DNA of 10,106 nucleotides. It comes from an uncultured Bacillota bacterium. GTDB lineage: Bacteria > Bacillota > JAAYKD01. Below are positions 1 to 6,866 of the stretch, one piece after another (the first letter of the stretch is position 1; the number at the start of each line of letters is the position of its first letter). Made by a program: the position numbers and the translations under genes. The stretch covers positions 1 to 10,106 of the forward strand of contig CALCNS010000020.1 of assembly GCA_937897315.1 (NCBI GenBank), given 5' to 3'. The notes under the pieces are model-generated. The model did no database searches and was not told the DNA's origin. It saw nothing but the letters and a program-made list of their open reading frames with translations.

Positions 1-564
1 CTGTTCGCCCGTTCCGCGCTCGAACAGCTCGGCGACCGTGGGATTGGCGAGCCAAAGCAGCGCAACCTCGCCGATCGGGCTGGTCCGGAGCGCCGGATGT
101 GCGATCGGCCCTGCCGCGAAGGCCAGGTCAGTGCGGCCGGTCAGCAGTTGCTGGATCAGATTCGCGGTCAGGTCGATCTCGATCTCGAGCGCGACATTGG
201 GCATTTCGGCTTTCAGCGCCGCAACGAAGGGCGGCAGGCAGCTCGCGGCCGCGATCTCGCCCGCGCCGATCCGCACCACCCCGCTCGCCTCGTTGAACCC
301 GCCGCTGCCGAGCAGCGCGAGTTGCATGTCGCGCAGCAGCGGGGTGCAATCATTGACCAGTTTGCGCCCCGCCGGGGTCAGCGACATGGTGCGCCCGTCG
401 CGGCGGAACAGCGTCGACCCCAATCGCTGCTCCAGTTCGCGCATCCGCGCCGACACCGCGGGCTGCGTCGTGTTGAGCCGTTCGGCAGCGGCCGAGAATG
501 TGCCGAGCCGATCGATCCACAGCAAGGTTTCGAGATGATAGATGGAGATGCGATTGATCGACAT
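1..564 (-). CDS. LysR-type transcriptional regulator, 3' end cut by window edge (foreign segment)
   Basis: Reading the minus strand from the ATG at 564-562 gives 188 open codons that run off the window edge. The protein begins MSINRISIYHLETLLWIDRL. Residues about 22-55 form a classic LysR winged helix-turn-helix (FSAAAERLNTTQPAVSARM, then RELEQRLG and LFRR). A linker helix follows, and from about residue 96 the first part of the substrate-binding domain (VVRIGAGE). LysR proteins are about 300 residues, so roughly two fifths is missing. They are cytoplasmic DNA-binding regulators that respond to a small co-inducer; the target here is unknown. Base use is unlike the rest of the window: 40 of the first 60 bases are G or C, and codons end mostly in G/C. 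The wording resembles Sphingomonadales regulators (from memory, not searched). No ribosome binding site lies in the AT-rich DNA before the ATG, which supports an artificial join at about 565. Confidence 0.9.
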   Translation of the reverse strand, partial: MSINRISIYHLETLLWIDRLGTFSAAAERLNTTQPAVSARMRELEQRLGSTLFRRDGRTMSLTPAGRKLVNDCTPLLRDMQLALLGSGGFNEASGVVRIGAGEIAAASCLPPFVAALKAEMPNVALEIEIDLTANLIQQLLTGRTDLAFAAGPIAHPALRTSPIGEVALLWLANPTVAELFERGTGEQ

Positions 565-570
565 TGGTTA
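565..570. other. Abrupt composition junction, probable chimeric join
   Basis: Sequence left of about 565 is GC-rich and alphaproteobacterial in codon style. Sequence right of it is AT-rich and Clostridia-like. The change falls within a few bases of the LysR start codon. No insertion-sequence end, direct repeat, tRNA or integrase is visible at the join, so a mobile-element boundary is not supported. An assembly or library chimera, or contamination, is the simplest reading; recent transfer is the alternative. Confidence 0.7.
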
Positions 571-692
571 TGGATAATCGAAAAATAGAACAATTAGAAT
601 TTGAACGAGTAGCGCGTGAAAAAATCGAACGACAGGAAGCCAAGAAAAGAGCTATCGCCGAAGGGAAAAAACCGTGGTGGAAGTTCTGGTGA
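570..692 (+). CDS. Small charged protein (40 aa) or C-terminal tail of a gene truncated at the junction
   Basis: ATG at 570 to TGA at 690-692 encodes 40 residues: MDNRKIEQLEFERVAREK, then a Lys/Arg/Glu/Ala-rich helix, ending KKPWWKFW. The composition looks like real coding sequence: an amphipathic charged helix closed by an aromatic tail, with codon use like the downstream genes. No ribosome binding site precedes the ATG. The frame is open back only to the TGA at 555-557, inside the GC-rich segment. This may therefore be the last 40 or so codons of a longer gene whose front was lost at the join. A helical, positively charged tail ending in tryptophans would suit the cytoplasmic end of a membrane transporter or a stand-alone small protein. 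I do not recognise the family. It is followed by 195 bases before the GlmL-like gene. Confidence 0.45.
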   Translation: MDNRKIEQLEFERVAREKIERQEAKKRAIAEGKKPWWKFW

Positions 693-887
693 TGGTTGAA
701 GTAGAATAATATCGAAAAAAGCAATGAAACCCTTTGGATTTTGATACAATTGGATTCTTTTGACTTACAGGAAGGGTTTTTCATACCAAAAGAGAATTTA
801 GACCAGTATTTTAACGGCGTCAGCTGTGTTAATTTTTGAATAAAAGGAAGCCAGTTGACAGCCATTAGGTAAGAAGGAGGAACGTTC
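693..887. other. AT-rich spacer upstream of the GlmL-like gene, no gene seen
   Basis: No convincing reading frame occurs here on either strand. It holds an 8-bp perfect inverted repeat (AAACCCTT at 727-734, AAGGGTTT at 772-779) with a 37-base loop; five T's (777-781) overlap and follow the right arm. This could be a weak terminator for whatever gene ended at 692, but the loop is long for one. A possible -35 TTGACT at 760-765 has only a poor -10 (TACCAA, 784-789). I see no cobalamin riboswitch. The promoter of the next operon is therefore unassigned. Confidence 0.5.
874..880 (+). promoter_or_regulatory. Strong ribosome binding site of the GlmL-like gene
   Basis: AAGGAGG ends 7 bases before the ATG at 888, which fixes that start. 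Confidence 0.85.
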
Positions 888-2762
888 ATGGCTCATGAAG
901 TAAAGCGAGAACCGATTACTCGCGAAATCAATTCCATTATTGCCACGGACTGTGGATCAACAACAACCAAAGCAATCTTGATCGAGAAGATTGATGGTGT
1001 TTATCGTTTGATCAACCGTGGCGAATCCCCGACAACCGTAGAGGCCCCCTTCGAGGATGTTACTGCCGGTGTGCGAAACGCAGTACATGAACTAGAAGAA
1101 TTGGTTGGACGGACATTCTTAGGACCCAAAGGAGTAGTAACTCCACGTCAACCCGATGGAAGCGGCGTAGACATTTATTTGTCCACTTCCTCAGCTGGCG
1201 GCGGTTTGCAGATGATGGTTGCCGGTGTGGTAAAAACCATGACCGCAGAATCTGCCCAACGTGCCGCTCTGGGTGCCGGTGCAATTGTTATGGACGTTAT
1301 CTCCATTGATGATGGTCGTAAACCTTACGAGAAGATTGAACGTATTCGTCAATTGCGCCCGGATATGATTTTATTATCTGGTGGTATTGATGGTGGTACG
1401 ATTACCCACGTTGTTGAGATTGCCGAATTGATTTCTGCTGCCGAACCCAAACCTCGTTTAGGTATCGGTTTCAAGTTGCCGATTATTTTTGCCGGAAACA
1501 AAGACTCCCGTAAATACATCAGCGATATTTTAGAGAAGAAAGTTGACTTGCGTATCGTTGACAACCTTCGTCCTGTCTTAGAAGCAGAAGTATTGGGACC
1601 GGCTCGTGAAGAAATCCATAACCTGTTCATGGAACACGTTATGGCACAAGCACCCGGTTACAATAAACTAATGCAATGGACCGAAGTTCCTATTATGCCC
1701 ACTCCGGGTGCAGTTGGTAAAATTATTCAAACGACTGCCCTTCAATACAACATTCATATCATTGGTGTCGATATCGGCGGAGCAACAACCGACGTTTTCT
1801 CGGTTTTCGGTGATGAACACGAGTTCTTCAATCGAACCGTTTCGGCAAACTTAGGTATGAGCTACTCCATTTGTAATGTATTGTTAGAAGCTGGCGTAGA
1901 CAACATCATGCGTTGGATTCCCTTCGACATCGATGAAGCCGATTTACGCAACCGTATCCGTAACAAAATGATTCGTCCGACCACAATTCCTCAAACATTG
2001 GAAGAATTGGTTGTCGAACAAGCGGTTGCTCGTGAAGCTCTGCGTTTATCCTTCATTCATCATAAATCTTTGGCTACCGGTCTAAAAGGTGTACAAAAGG
2101 TTCGTGATATATCCGAAGCTTTTGATCAAAGCTCTTCCAGCGATTCCATCATCCAGTTAGATAAATTAGGCATGATTGTTGGATCTGGCGGTGTATTATC
2201 TCACGCACCTCGTCGTCAACAGACTGCTCTAATGATGTTAGACTCTTTCCAATTGGAAGGGTTCACCGAACTAACTGTTGACTCGATTTTTATGACTCCA
2301 CAATTGGGTGTTCTATCTGAAGTTCATCCGAAAGCAGCAGCAGAAGTGTTTGCGAAAGACTGTTTGATTTTCTTGGGAACTTCCATTGTACCAATTGGTA
2401 ACGCACAAAAAGATGGGGACAAGTGCATCACCATCAAAGCAAAAATGCCAAATGGTGAAACCATTACTCGTGAAGTTGCTTACGGTACTTTAGATACTAT
2501 TCCGTTGGGCGAAAACGAATATGCTGAAGTTGAAGTGAACCCGACGAACAACTTCGATATGGGAAATGGCAAAGGCCGTTCTGTTTCCAAAAAAGTTCGC
2601 GGTGGTGTAGCCGGTGGTATCATCATTGACGCTCGTGGCCGTCGTCCGTTCACTTTACCGACGGATAAAAACACCAGAATTACCAAGCTTGTGGAGTGGT
2701 TCAAAGCCTTGGATATTTACTCCATGGATGTCTTGGAACGCTACATGAAGACTGCGAAATAA
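888..2762 (+). CDS. GlmL/MutL-family protein, probable B12-mutase-associated ATPase (long form)
   Basis: The 624-residue product belongs to the GlmL/MutL family (unrelated to mismatch-repair MutL despite the name). GlmL is encoded between the glutamate mutase subunit genes, and a GlmL-related protein occurs in ornithine-degradation loci; these proteins are thought to help maintain the coenzyme-B12-dependent mutase. The actin/Hsp70/sugar-kinase nucleotide-binding fold shows as phosphate-1 motif DCGSTTTK (residues 21-28), phosphate-2 motif DIGGATTD (295-302) and adenosine-type glycine motif GSGG (432-435). A GGIDGG segment lies between the first two. Family members are usually about 460-480 residues. 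The extra C-terminal part (about 470-624) is probably beta-rich and contains GNGKGR, RGGVAGGIIIDARGRRP and a closing helix; as I recall, some longer family members share it. The protein is soluble, with no signal peptide. It is followed after 30 bases by the 373-residue gene, probably in one operon. Which mutase it serves cannot be told from this window. Confidence 0.85.
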   Translation: MAHEVKREPITREINSIIATDCGSTTTKAILIEKIDGVYRLINRGESPTTVEAPFEDVTAGVRNAVHELEELVGRTFLGPKGVVTPRQPDGSGVDIYLSTSSAGGGLQMMVAGVVKTMTAESAQRAALGAGAIVMDVISIDDGRKPYEKIERIRQLRPDMILLSGGIDGGTITHVVEIAELISAAEPKPRLGIGFKLPIIFAGNKDSRKYISDILEKKVDLRIVDNLRPVLEAEVLGPAREEIHNLFMEHVMAQAPGYNKLMQWTEVPIMPTPGAVGKIIQTTALQYNIHIIGVDIGGATTDVFSVFGDEHEFFNRTVSANLGMSYSICNVLLEAGVDNIMRWIPFDIDEADLRNRIRNKMIRPTTIPQTLEELVVEQAVAREALRLSFIHHKSLATGLKGVQKVRDISEAFDQSSSSDSIIQLDKLGMIVGSGGVLSHAPRRQQTALMMLDSFQLEGFTELTVDSIFMTPQLGVLSEVHPKAAAEVFAKDCLIFLGTSIVPIGNAQKDGDKCITIKAKMPNGETITREVAYGTLDTIPLGENEYAEVEVNPTNNFDMGNGKGRSVSKKVRGGVAGGIIIDARGRRPFTLPTDKNTRITKLVEWFKALDIYSMDVLERYMKTAK

Positions 2763-2776
2763 GAATACTGTGAATG

Positions 2777-2783
2777 AAAGGAG
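2777..2783 (+). promoter_or_regulatory. Ribosome binding site of the 373-aa gene
   Basis: AAAGGAG lies 9 bases before the ATG at 2793, within the 30-base gap after the GlmL-like gene. This supports translation from one polycistronic message. Confidence 0.75.
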
Positions 2784-2792
2784 CGTCAATCA

Positions 2793-3914
2793 ATGGCTAA
2801 TGCTTATACCCCAGGTTTAAAGGTTACAGCCGCCTCTACCATATCGAAAAGACGTCGGCTGCCGATTTTAGGCGAAGTGTTGGTACAAAAAGGAGCGAAA
2901 GTGCGCCCCGATACCCCTGTCGCTAAAGCATATATACCCGGAAATCCCCAATCTATTAACGTAGCTAACATTCTCGGTGTGGAAGCTGAGGATATTGAAC
3001 CTTTGATGAAGAAAAAACCCGGTGATAAGATTGAAAAGAATGAAGTTTTAGCAATGTCCAAAAGCTTCTTCGGGTTATTCAAAAACGAAGTAAAGTCTCC
3101 TGTCGCAGGCACCATCGAGCACATTTCCGAAGTAACCGGCCAGGTTATTATTCGTGAACCGGCGATGCCGATTGTTATCAATGCTTATGTTGACGGAACC
3201 GTTAGCGAAGTAATGGATCGCGAAGGCGTTGTTGTTGAAACGAAAGGTGCATTTATTCAAGGCATCTTTGGTGTTGGTGGAGAACGCGAAGGCATTTTAA
3301 AAATGGCTTGTAAGTCTCCTGACGAAGTCTTGGATGCAGATTTGATCAATGATACTTTCAAAGGTTGCATTATTGTTGGTGGTAGTTTGATGACTGCCGC
3401 TGCCATTCGTAAAGCTGCTTCTGTTGGAGCACGTGGCATTGTTGCCGGTGGAATCATCGACAAAGATTTGGTGGAATACCTAGGTTACGATATCGGTGTG
3501 GCGATTACAGGCCATGAAGATATTCCGTTGACCTTGATTACCACCGAAGGTTTTGGTGCGATTACCATGGCACATAAAACGTTTGATCTCTTAAAAGCAG
3601 TAGAAGGTAAGCATGCTTCCATTAATGGCGCTACCCAGATTCGTGCAGGTGTTATGCGTCCAGAGATTATTGTTCCCGATGAAAGCACTGTTGTCAACGA
3701 TACGAAAGCCAACTTAGATGGGAACCTCGATGCAGGAACTTTGATTCGTTGCATCCGTGAACCCTACTTTGGTCAACTGGCTGAAATTGTGGACTTACCA
3801 CCAGAATTAGTTGTGATTGAAACCGGAGCGAAAGTTCGTATTATGACCATTCGTTTAAAGAATGGTGAAGTGGTAACCGTACCTCGTGCGAACGTTGAGT
3901 TAATCGAAGAATAA
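2793..3914 (+). CDS. Conserved-looking GlmL/MutL-partner protein of unknown function with barrel-sandwich (lipoyl/RnfC-like) segments
   Basis: A 373-residue soluble protein whose family I cannot name. The N-terminal third resembles barrel-sandwich hybrid domains: residues 24-50 read PILGEVLVQKGAKVRPDTPV and on, the pattern of lipoyl- and RnfC-type loops. Residues 73-122 repeat the idea (KPGDKIEKNEVLA, then EVKSPVAGTIEHISEVTGQV), and 131-167 give a third glycine-rich beta segment (AYVDGTVSEV, then GIFGVGGEREG). There is no MKM/DKA-type lysine, so cofactor attachment is not indicated. The middle (about 185-300) looks alpha/beta, with GGSLMTAAAIRKAASVGARG and IVAGGIIDKD. The end (about 343-373, TGAKVRIMTIRLKNGEVVTV) looks like a small KOW/SH3-type barrel. 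Its tight pairing with the GlmL-like gene and the terminator straight after it suggest a shared job, perhaps assembly or reactivation of the same mutase. That role is inference. Confidence 0.7.
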   Translation: MANAYTPGLKVTAASTISKRRRLPILGEVLVQKGAKVRPDTPVAKAYIPGNPQSINVANILGVEAEDIEPLMKKKPGDKIEKNEVLAMSKSFFGLFKNEVKSPVAGTIEHISEVTGQVIIREPAMPIVINAYVDGTVSEVMDREGVVVETKGAFIQGIFGVGGEREGILKMACKSPDEVLDADLINDTFKGCIIVGGSLMTAAAIRKAASVGARGIVAGGIIDKDLVEYLGYDIGVAITGHEDIPLTLITTEGFGAITMAHKTFDLLKAVEGKHASINGATQIRAGVMRPEIIVPDESTVVNDTKANLDGNLDAGTLIRCIREPYFGQLAEIVDLPPELVVIETGAKVRIMTIRLKNGEVVTVPRANVELIEE

Positions 3915-3919
3915 TTTCA

Positions 3920-3951
3920 AAAACCCCTGTCTCTTATGAGACAGGGGTTTT
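3920..3951 (+). terminator. Strong intrinsic terminator of the GlmL-like operon
   Basis: A perfect 14-bp stem (arms 3920-3933 and 3938-3951) with a 4-base TTAT loop; the right arm ends in TTTT. It starts 6 bases after the stop at 3912-3914. Its core ACCCCTGTCT recurs in the hairpin at 6800-6853. Confidence 0.95.
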
Positions 3952-4014
3952 CTAGAGAAAGGGAAGATTTACTGTGAGAGCGAACTCTATATGGCAAAGT
4001 GAGGTGTTTTTTAC

Positions 4015-4887
4015 ATGCTAGATCATCACATGCATTTAGAGAATTATCCCTATGAGGTGGAATCGATCCAGAAATTTCTACGACATGGTATCTCGAGAGG
4101 AATACAAACTTTTGGCTTTAGTGAGCATTCTCATCATTTTAAGGAATTTTGGCCAATCTATCAACGACAGGTTATACTAGACGAATCTCCTGAAGGGCAG
4201 TATCAAAAGAATTGGCTGACCAAAGAACCGAAGTCTTTTTGTTACGAGTTAAGGGAGTATGTACAGCTTGTCGAAACAGCTAAGAAGGAAGGGTTGCCTG
4301 TATTACTTGGTCTGGAAGTGTGCTATTTTCCTGGCGAAGAAAAGAGCATCGAGGCCATCCTTCGAGATATTCCCTTTGATTATATTATCGGCTCTGTTCA
4401 TTGGTTAAATGGATGGGGATTTGATACCAAGAAGGAATTTTGGCAAGGGAAAGATGTGAATAAGGTTTTCAACGATTATGCAAAGGTGATATGCTCGGCG
4501 ATTGAAAGTCATTTATTCGACGTTATCGCTCATCCCTACTCTTGTAAGGCCTTCGGCGCATGGCCAAGTGATTCTTTACAGGAGGACTATCGGAGGATTG
4601 CGCGCTTAGCGGTTCAGAACAAAGTGGATTTAGAGCTCAATGCCGGACTTGCTTATCGATATCCAGTGGGTAGTGTTTGCCCACCGGCTGGCTTCATACA
4701 AATCGCTTCAGAAGAGGGCTGTACATTCTCACTGGGTTCGGATTCGCATCGAGCAGAAGATTGTGGGAGAGGAATAGCATATTTGCAACAATTAGCCAAA
4801 GAGTTCCGTATCGAATATCAAAGTGGTTGGGAGAAACGAGTGCGTACAAATGTGCCAATGAGCAGAGTTCCTACAGTGTTCTTTTAG
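4015..4887 (+). CDS. PHP-domain phosphoesterase, histidinol-phosphatase (HisJ)-like
   Basis: A 290-residue PHP-superfamily metal-dependent hydrolase. The metal-site motifs are in the expected order: DHHMH at residues 3-7 (H5, H7), SEHSH at 36-40 (E37, H38), LEVCYFPGE with E101, GSVHW at 126-130 (H129), HPYS with H173, and GSDSHR at 241-246 (D243, H245). These residues normally hold a multinuclear metal centre that hydrolyses phosphate monoesters. HisJ-type enzymes remove phosphate from histidinol phosphate in the cytoplasm, and length and motif spacing fit them. No other histidine-biosynthesis gene is nearby, so the substrate could be another phosphoester. GAGGTG at 4001-4006, 8 bases upstream, supports the ATG at 4015. 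It is the first gene of a probable PHP / peptidyl-prolyl isomerase / M20 operon. No clear sigma-A promoter is visible in the 63 bases after the preceding terminator. Confidence 0.8.
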   Translation: MLDHHMHLENYPYEVESIQKFLRHGISRGIQTFGFSEHSHHFKEFWPIYQRQVILDESPEGQYQKNWLTKEPKSFCYELREYVQLVETAKKEGLPVLLGLEVCYFPGEEKSIEAILRDIPFDYIIGSVHWLNGWGFDTKKEFWQGKDVNKVFNDYAKVICSAIESHLFDVIAHPYSCKAFGAWPSDSLQEDYRRIARLAVQNKVDLELNAGLAYRYPVGSVCPPAGFIQIASEEGCTFSLGSDSHRAEDCGRGIAYLQQLAKEFRIEYQSGWEKRVRTNVPMSRVPTVFF

Positions 4888-4953
4888 CAGGATTTGCCTC
4901 GCTCTATGGAGAAACGATTAAAAAGCTTTTGAATAATAATTGGAGGGATGGCA

Positions 4954-5382
4954 ATGAGTAAAGCAATCATTGATATGGAGAAGGGGGGACAAGTGATCAT
5001 CGAGTTTTTTGATGAAGCTGCCCCAAACACCGTGAAGAATTTTAGCGACTTAGCTAAAAAAGGTTTCTATGATGGATTAACCTTTCATCGAGTCATACCA
5101 GGTTTTGTTGCCCAAGGAGGATGTCCGAAAGGTACTGGAACTGGTGGTCCCGGATATACAATCAAATGTGAAACCAATGGAAATCCACACAAACATGTGA
5201 GAGGGGCACTTTCCATGGCTCATGCCGGTAAAGATACCGGTGGTAGTCAGTTCTTTATTTGCTATGCCTCTTTCCCACATTTAGACGGAGTACATACTGT
5301 ATTTGGTCAAGTCTCGACAGGTATGGATGTTGTGGATCGTATAAAACAAGGTGATGTGATGAAGAAAGTGACCATAGAATAG
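4954..5382 (+). CDS. Cyclophilin-type peptidyl-prolyl cis-trans isomerase
   Basis: A 142-residue single-domain cyclophilin that catalyses cis-trans isomerisation of X-Pro bonds and helps protein folding. Visible active-site motifs are [13 protein letters not shown] (F44, catalytic R46), the GTGTGGPGY loop, [14 protein letters not shown] (Q99 and the two phenylalanines) and [11 protein letters not shown]. There is no signal peptide or lipobox, so it should be cytoplasmic. The start was set at the second ATG (4954): GGAGG at 4942-4946 is 7 bases before it, whereas the ATG at 4948 would touch the ribosome binding site. It lies 66 bases after the PHP gene and 13 bases before the M20 gene, probably in the same transcript. 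Length is typical of short bacterial cyclophilins, and no key residue is missing. Confidence 0.93.
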   Translation: MSKAIIDMEKGGQVIIEFFDEAAPNTVKNFSDLAKKGFYDGLTFHRVIPGFVAQGGCPKGTGTGGPGYTIKCETNGNPHKHVRGALSMAHAGKDTGGSQFFICYASFPHLDGVHTVFGQVSTGMDVVDRIKQGDVMKKVTIE

Positions 5383-5395
5383 AAAGGAGATCTAT

Positions 5396-6787
5396 ATGAA
5401 CGCAATTGCTCTCAAAACCATTGACGCAAGAAGAGATGAATTGACTCAACTCAGCGACTATTTGTGGGAGAATCCCGAGCCGGCGTACACTGAATATAAA
5501 GCAGTGGCAGCAATCAAAAAAGTTTTGGTAGAGGATGGATTCGTGCTTGAGGATGAAGTAGCTGGTATGCCGACGGCATTTATCGCTTCTTGGGGTGCTG
5601 GGAAACCCGTTATTGGCTTTTTAGCAGAGTATGACGCATTACCCGGGCTAAGCCAAAAAATTCAAATTCAGCAAGAACCAGTAGTGGAAGGTGCTCCGGG
5701 ACAAGGCTGTGGGCATAATTTATTGGGAGTAGCTACCCTTGGAGCGGTGCTAGGATTGAAGCAAGAGATGATAGAGAACAACCTTCCAGGAACCATCGTC
5801 TTTTATGGATGTCCCGCAGAAGAAGTTCTCACAGGTAAAGTCTTTATGGCACGCGGAGGTGCATTTGACCGCCTAGATGTAGCGTTAGCGTATCATCCTG
5901 GTCGTGCCAACGGAGTCAGTTTGGATAGCTCCAACGGCTTAAATTCAGCTATTTTCCATTTTAGAGGTCGGACTGCTCATGCAGGAGGAGATCCACACAA
6001 TGGCAGAAGTGCTCTGGACGCGGTCGAGTTAATGAATGTGGGAGCAAACTACTTAAGAGAGCATGTCACTACAGATGTTCGTATTCATTACGTGATCAAA
6101 GAAGGCGGAATGGCTCCAAATATAGTACCAGACAAAGCATCGGTATGGTACTATGTGAGAGGTCCAAAACGTTCGGTCATTGACGAAGTATACGCTAGAT
6201 TGGTGAAAGTTGCCAAAGGCGCGGCCATGATGACAGAAACCGAAATGGAGATTGAGTTCCTTGGAGGTTGCCATAATACCTTACCTAATAAAACTTTGGC
6301 AAAAGTGTTGCACGAGAGTTTAACCAGAGTTCCGCAAGAGCCCTGGACGGACGAGGAAATTGTATTTTCGCGTGAGTTAAACAAACAACAACCTGTACAA
6401 TACCCTGCTGCACTGAAAATGATGAATCTCCCTGAAGGCACTGAGATCTTTAGTGGAGTCAGTCCGATGAGAGAGACTGGGAAAGTCGGTGGCGGCTCTA
6501 CCGACGTTGGGGATGTAGCGCACATCGTTCCAACCGCATCGTTTGGCACAGCTACCGACAATTTAGGTGCTCCAGGTCATAGTTGGCAAATCACCCTATG
6601 TTCAGGAATGAGCATTGGGCACAAAGGGATGATTTATGCAGCAAAAGCTATGGCGGATGCTGCTGGTAGATTGCTACGAGAACCGGACTTGGTGGAGAAA
6701 GCGAAAGCTGAATTCAAAGAGGCGACCGGAGGAAAACCGTATCAATGTCCGATTCCGCCAGAAGTGAAAGCCCCCGGACAAAAATAG
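5396..6787 (+). CDS. M20-family amidohydrolase, AbgB-like (p-aminobenzoyl-glutamate hydrolase subunit B type)
   Basis: A 463-residue M20D metallopeptidase/amidohydrolase, close in layout and length to E. coli AbgB, including the tail PYQCPIPPEVKAP. AbgB with AbgA cleaves p-aminobenzoyl-glutamate; related enzymes cleave other N-acyl amino acids or dipeptides. Likely metal and catalytic residues are GCGHN (C105, H107), PAEE (E142, E143), YHPG (H167), and H395 in GHSWQ. The dimerisation (lid) domain begins around residue 185, with FRGRTAHAGGDPHNGRSALD, and GGGSTDVGDV precedes the final catalytic part. AAGGAGA at 5384-5390, 5 bases before the ATG, supports the start. No abgA partner or AbgT-type transporter is present, so the substrate is open; an amide or dipeptide from amino-acid catabolism is plausible. 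It is the last gene before the hairpin at 6800. Confidence 0.88.
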   Translation: MNAIALKTIDARRDELTQLSDYLWENPEPAYTEYKAVAAIKKVLVEDGFVLEDEVAGMPTAFIASWGAGKPVIGFLAEYDALPGLSQKIQIQQEPVVEGAPGQGCGHNLLGVATLGAVLGLKQEMIENNLPGTIVFYGCPAEEVLTGKVFMARGGAFDRLDVALAYHPGRANGVSLDSSNGLNSAIFHFRGRTAHAGGDPHNGRSALDAVELMNVGANYLREHVTTDVRIHYVIKEGGMAPNIVPDKASVWYYVRGPKRSVIDEVYARLVKVAKGAAMMTETEMEIEFLGGCHNTLPNKTLAKVLHESLTRVPQEPWTDEEIVFSRELNKQQPVQYPAALKMMNLPEGTEIFSGVSPMRETGKVGGGSTDVGDVAHIVPTASFGTATDNLGAPGHSWQITLCSGMSIGHKGMIYAAKAMADAAGRLLREPDLVEKAKAEFKEATGGKPYQCPIPPEVKAPGQK

Positions 6788-6799
6788 AAGTGACAACCG

Positions 6800-6853
6800 T
6801 CAGTAAACGAATCCACCCCTGTCTACCTTGACAGGGGTGGATTCGTTTACTGA
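6800..6853. terminator. Very long perfect hairpin between convergent genes, probable bidirectional terminator
   Basis: The arms at 6800-6823 and 6830-6853 are exact reverse complements over 24 bases, with a 6-base TACCTT loop. A further CCG/CGG pairing is possible past one bulged base. It starts 13 bases after the M20 stop and ends 13 bases before the hemolysin III stop. It lacks a good T-run on either side, unusual for an intrinsic terminator. Its apex core (ACCCCTGTCT ... GACAGGGGT) matches the terminator at 3920-3951. Confidence 0.8.
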
Positions 6854-6866
6854 ACGGGGTGCGGTA

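Noticed and set aside
38..588. Plus-strand and other-frame open frames over the first 590 bases
   Set aside because: They are arginine-, alanine- and serine-rich shadows of the GC-rich LysR gene on the minus strand, which has clear family motifs.
854..859. TTGACA as a -35 box for the GlmL-like operon
   Set aside because: A matching -10 would fall on the ribosome binding site, and none is present.
693..887. Cobalamin or amino-acid riboswitch upstream of the GlmL-like gene
   Set aside because: No recognisable riboswitch core and too little room for a full one with an expression platform; only a weak 8-bp inverted repeat.
350..889. Minus-strand frame of 179 codons crossing the junction
   Set aside because: It joins the out-of-frame LysR region with antisense of AT-rich spacer; no ribosome binding site or protein-like pattern.
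888..2762. Calling the 624-residue protein a mismatch-repair MutL
   Set aside because: It has ASKHA phosphate motifs typical of GlmL, not the GHKL ATPase motifs of repair MutL.
4948..4953. ATG at 4948 as cyclophilin start
   Set aside because: It directly abuts the GGAGGG site; the ATG at 4954 has proper spacing.
4677..4961. 94-codon frame overlapping the end of the PHP gene
   Set aside because: It is in another frame of the PHP gene, has no ribosome binding site, and the PHP motifs GSDSH lie in the main frame.
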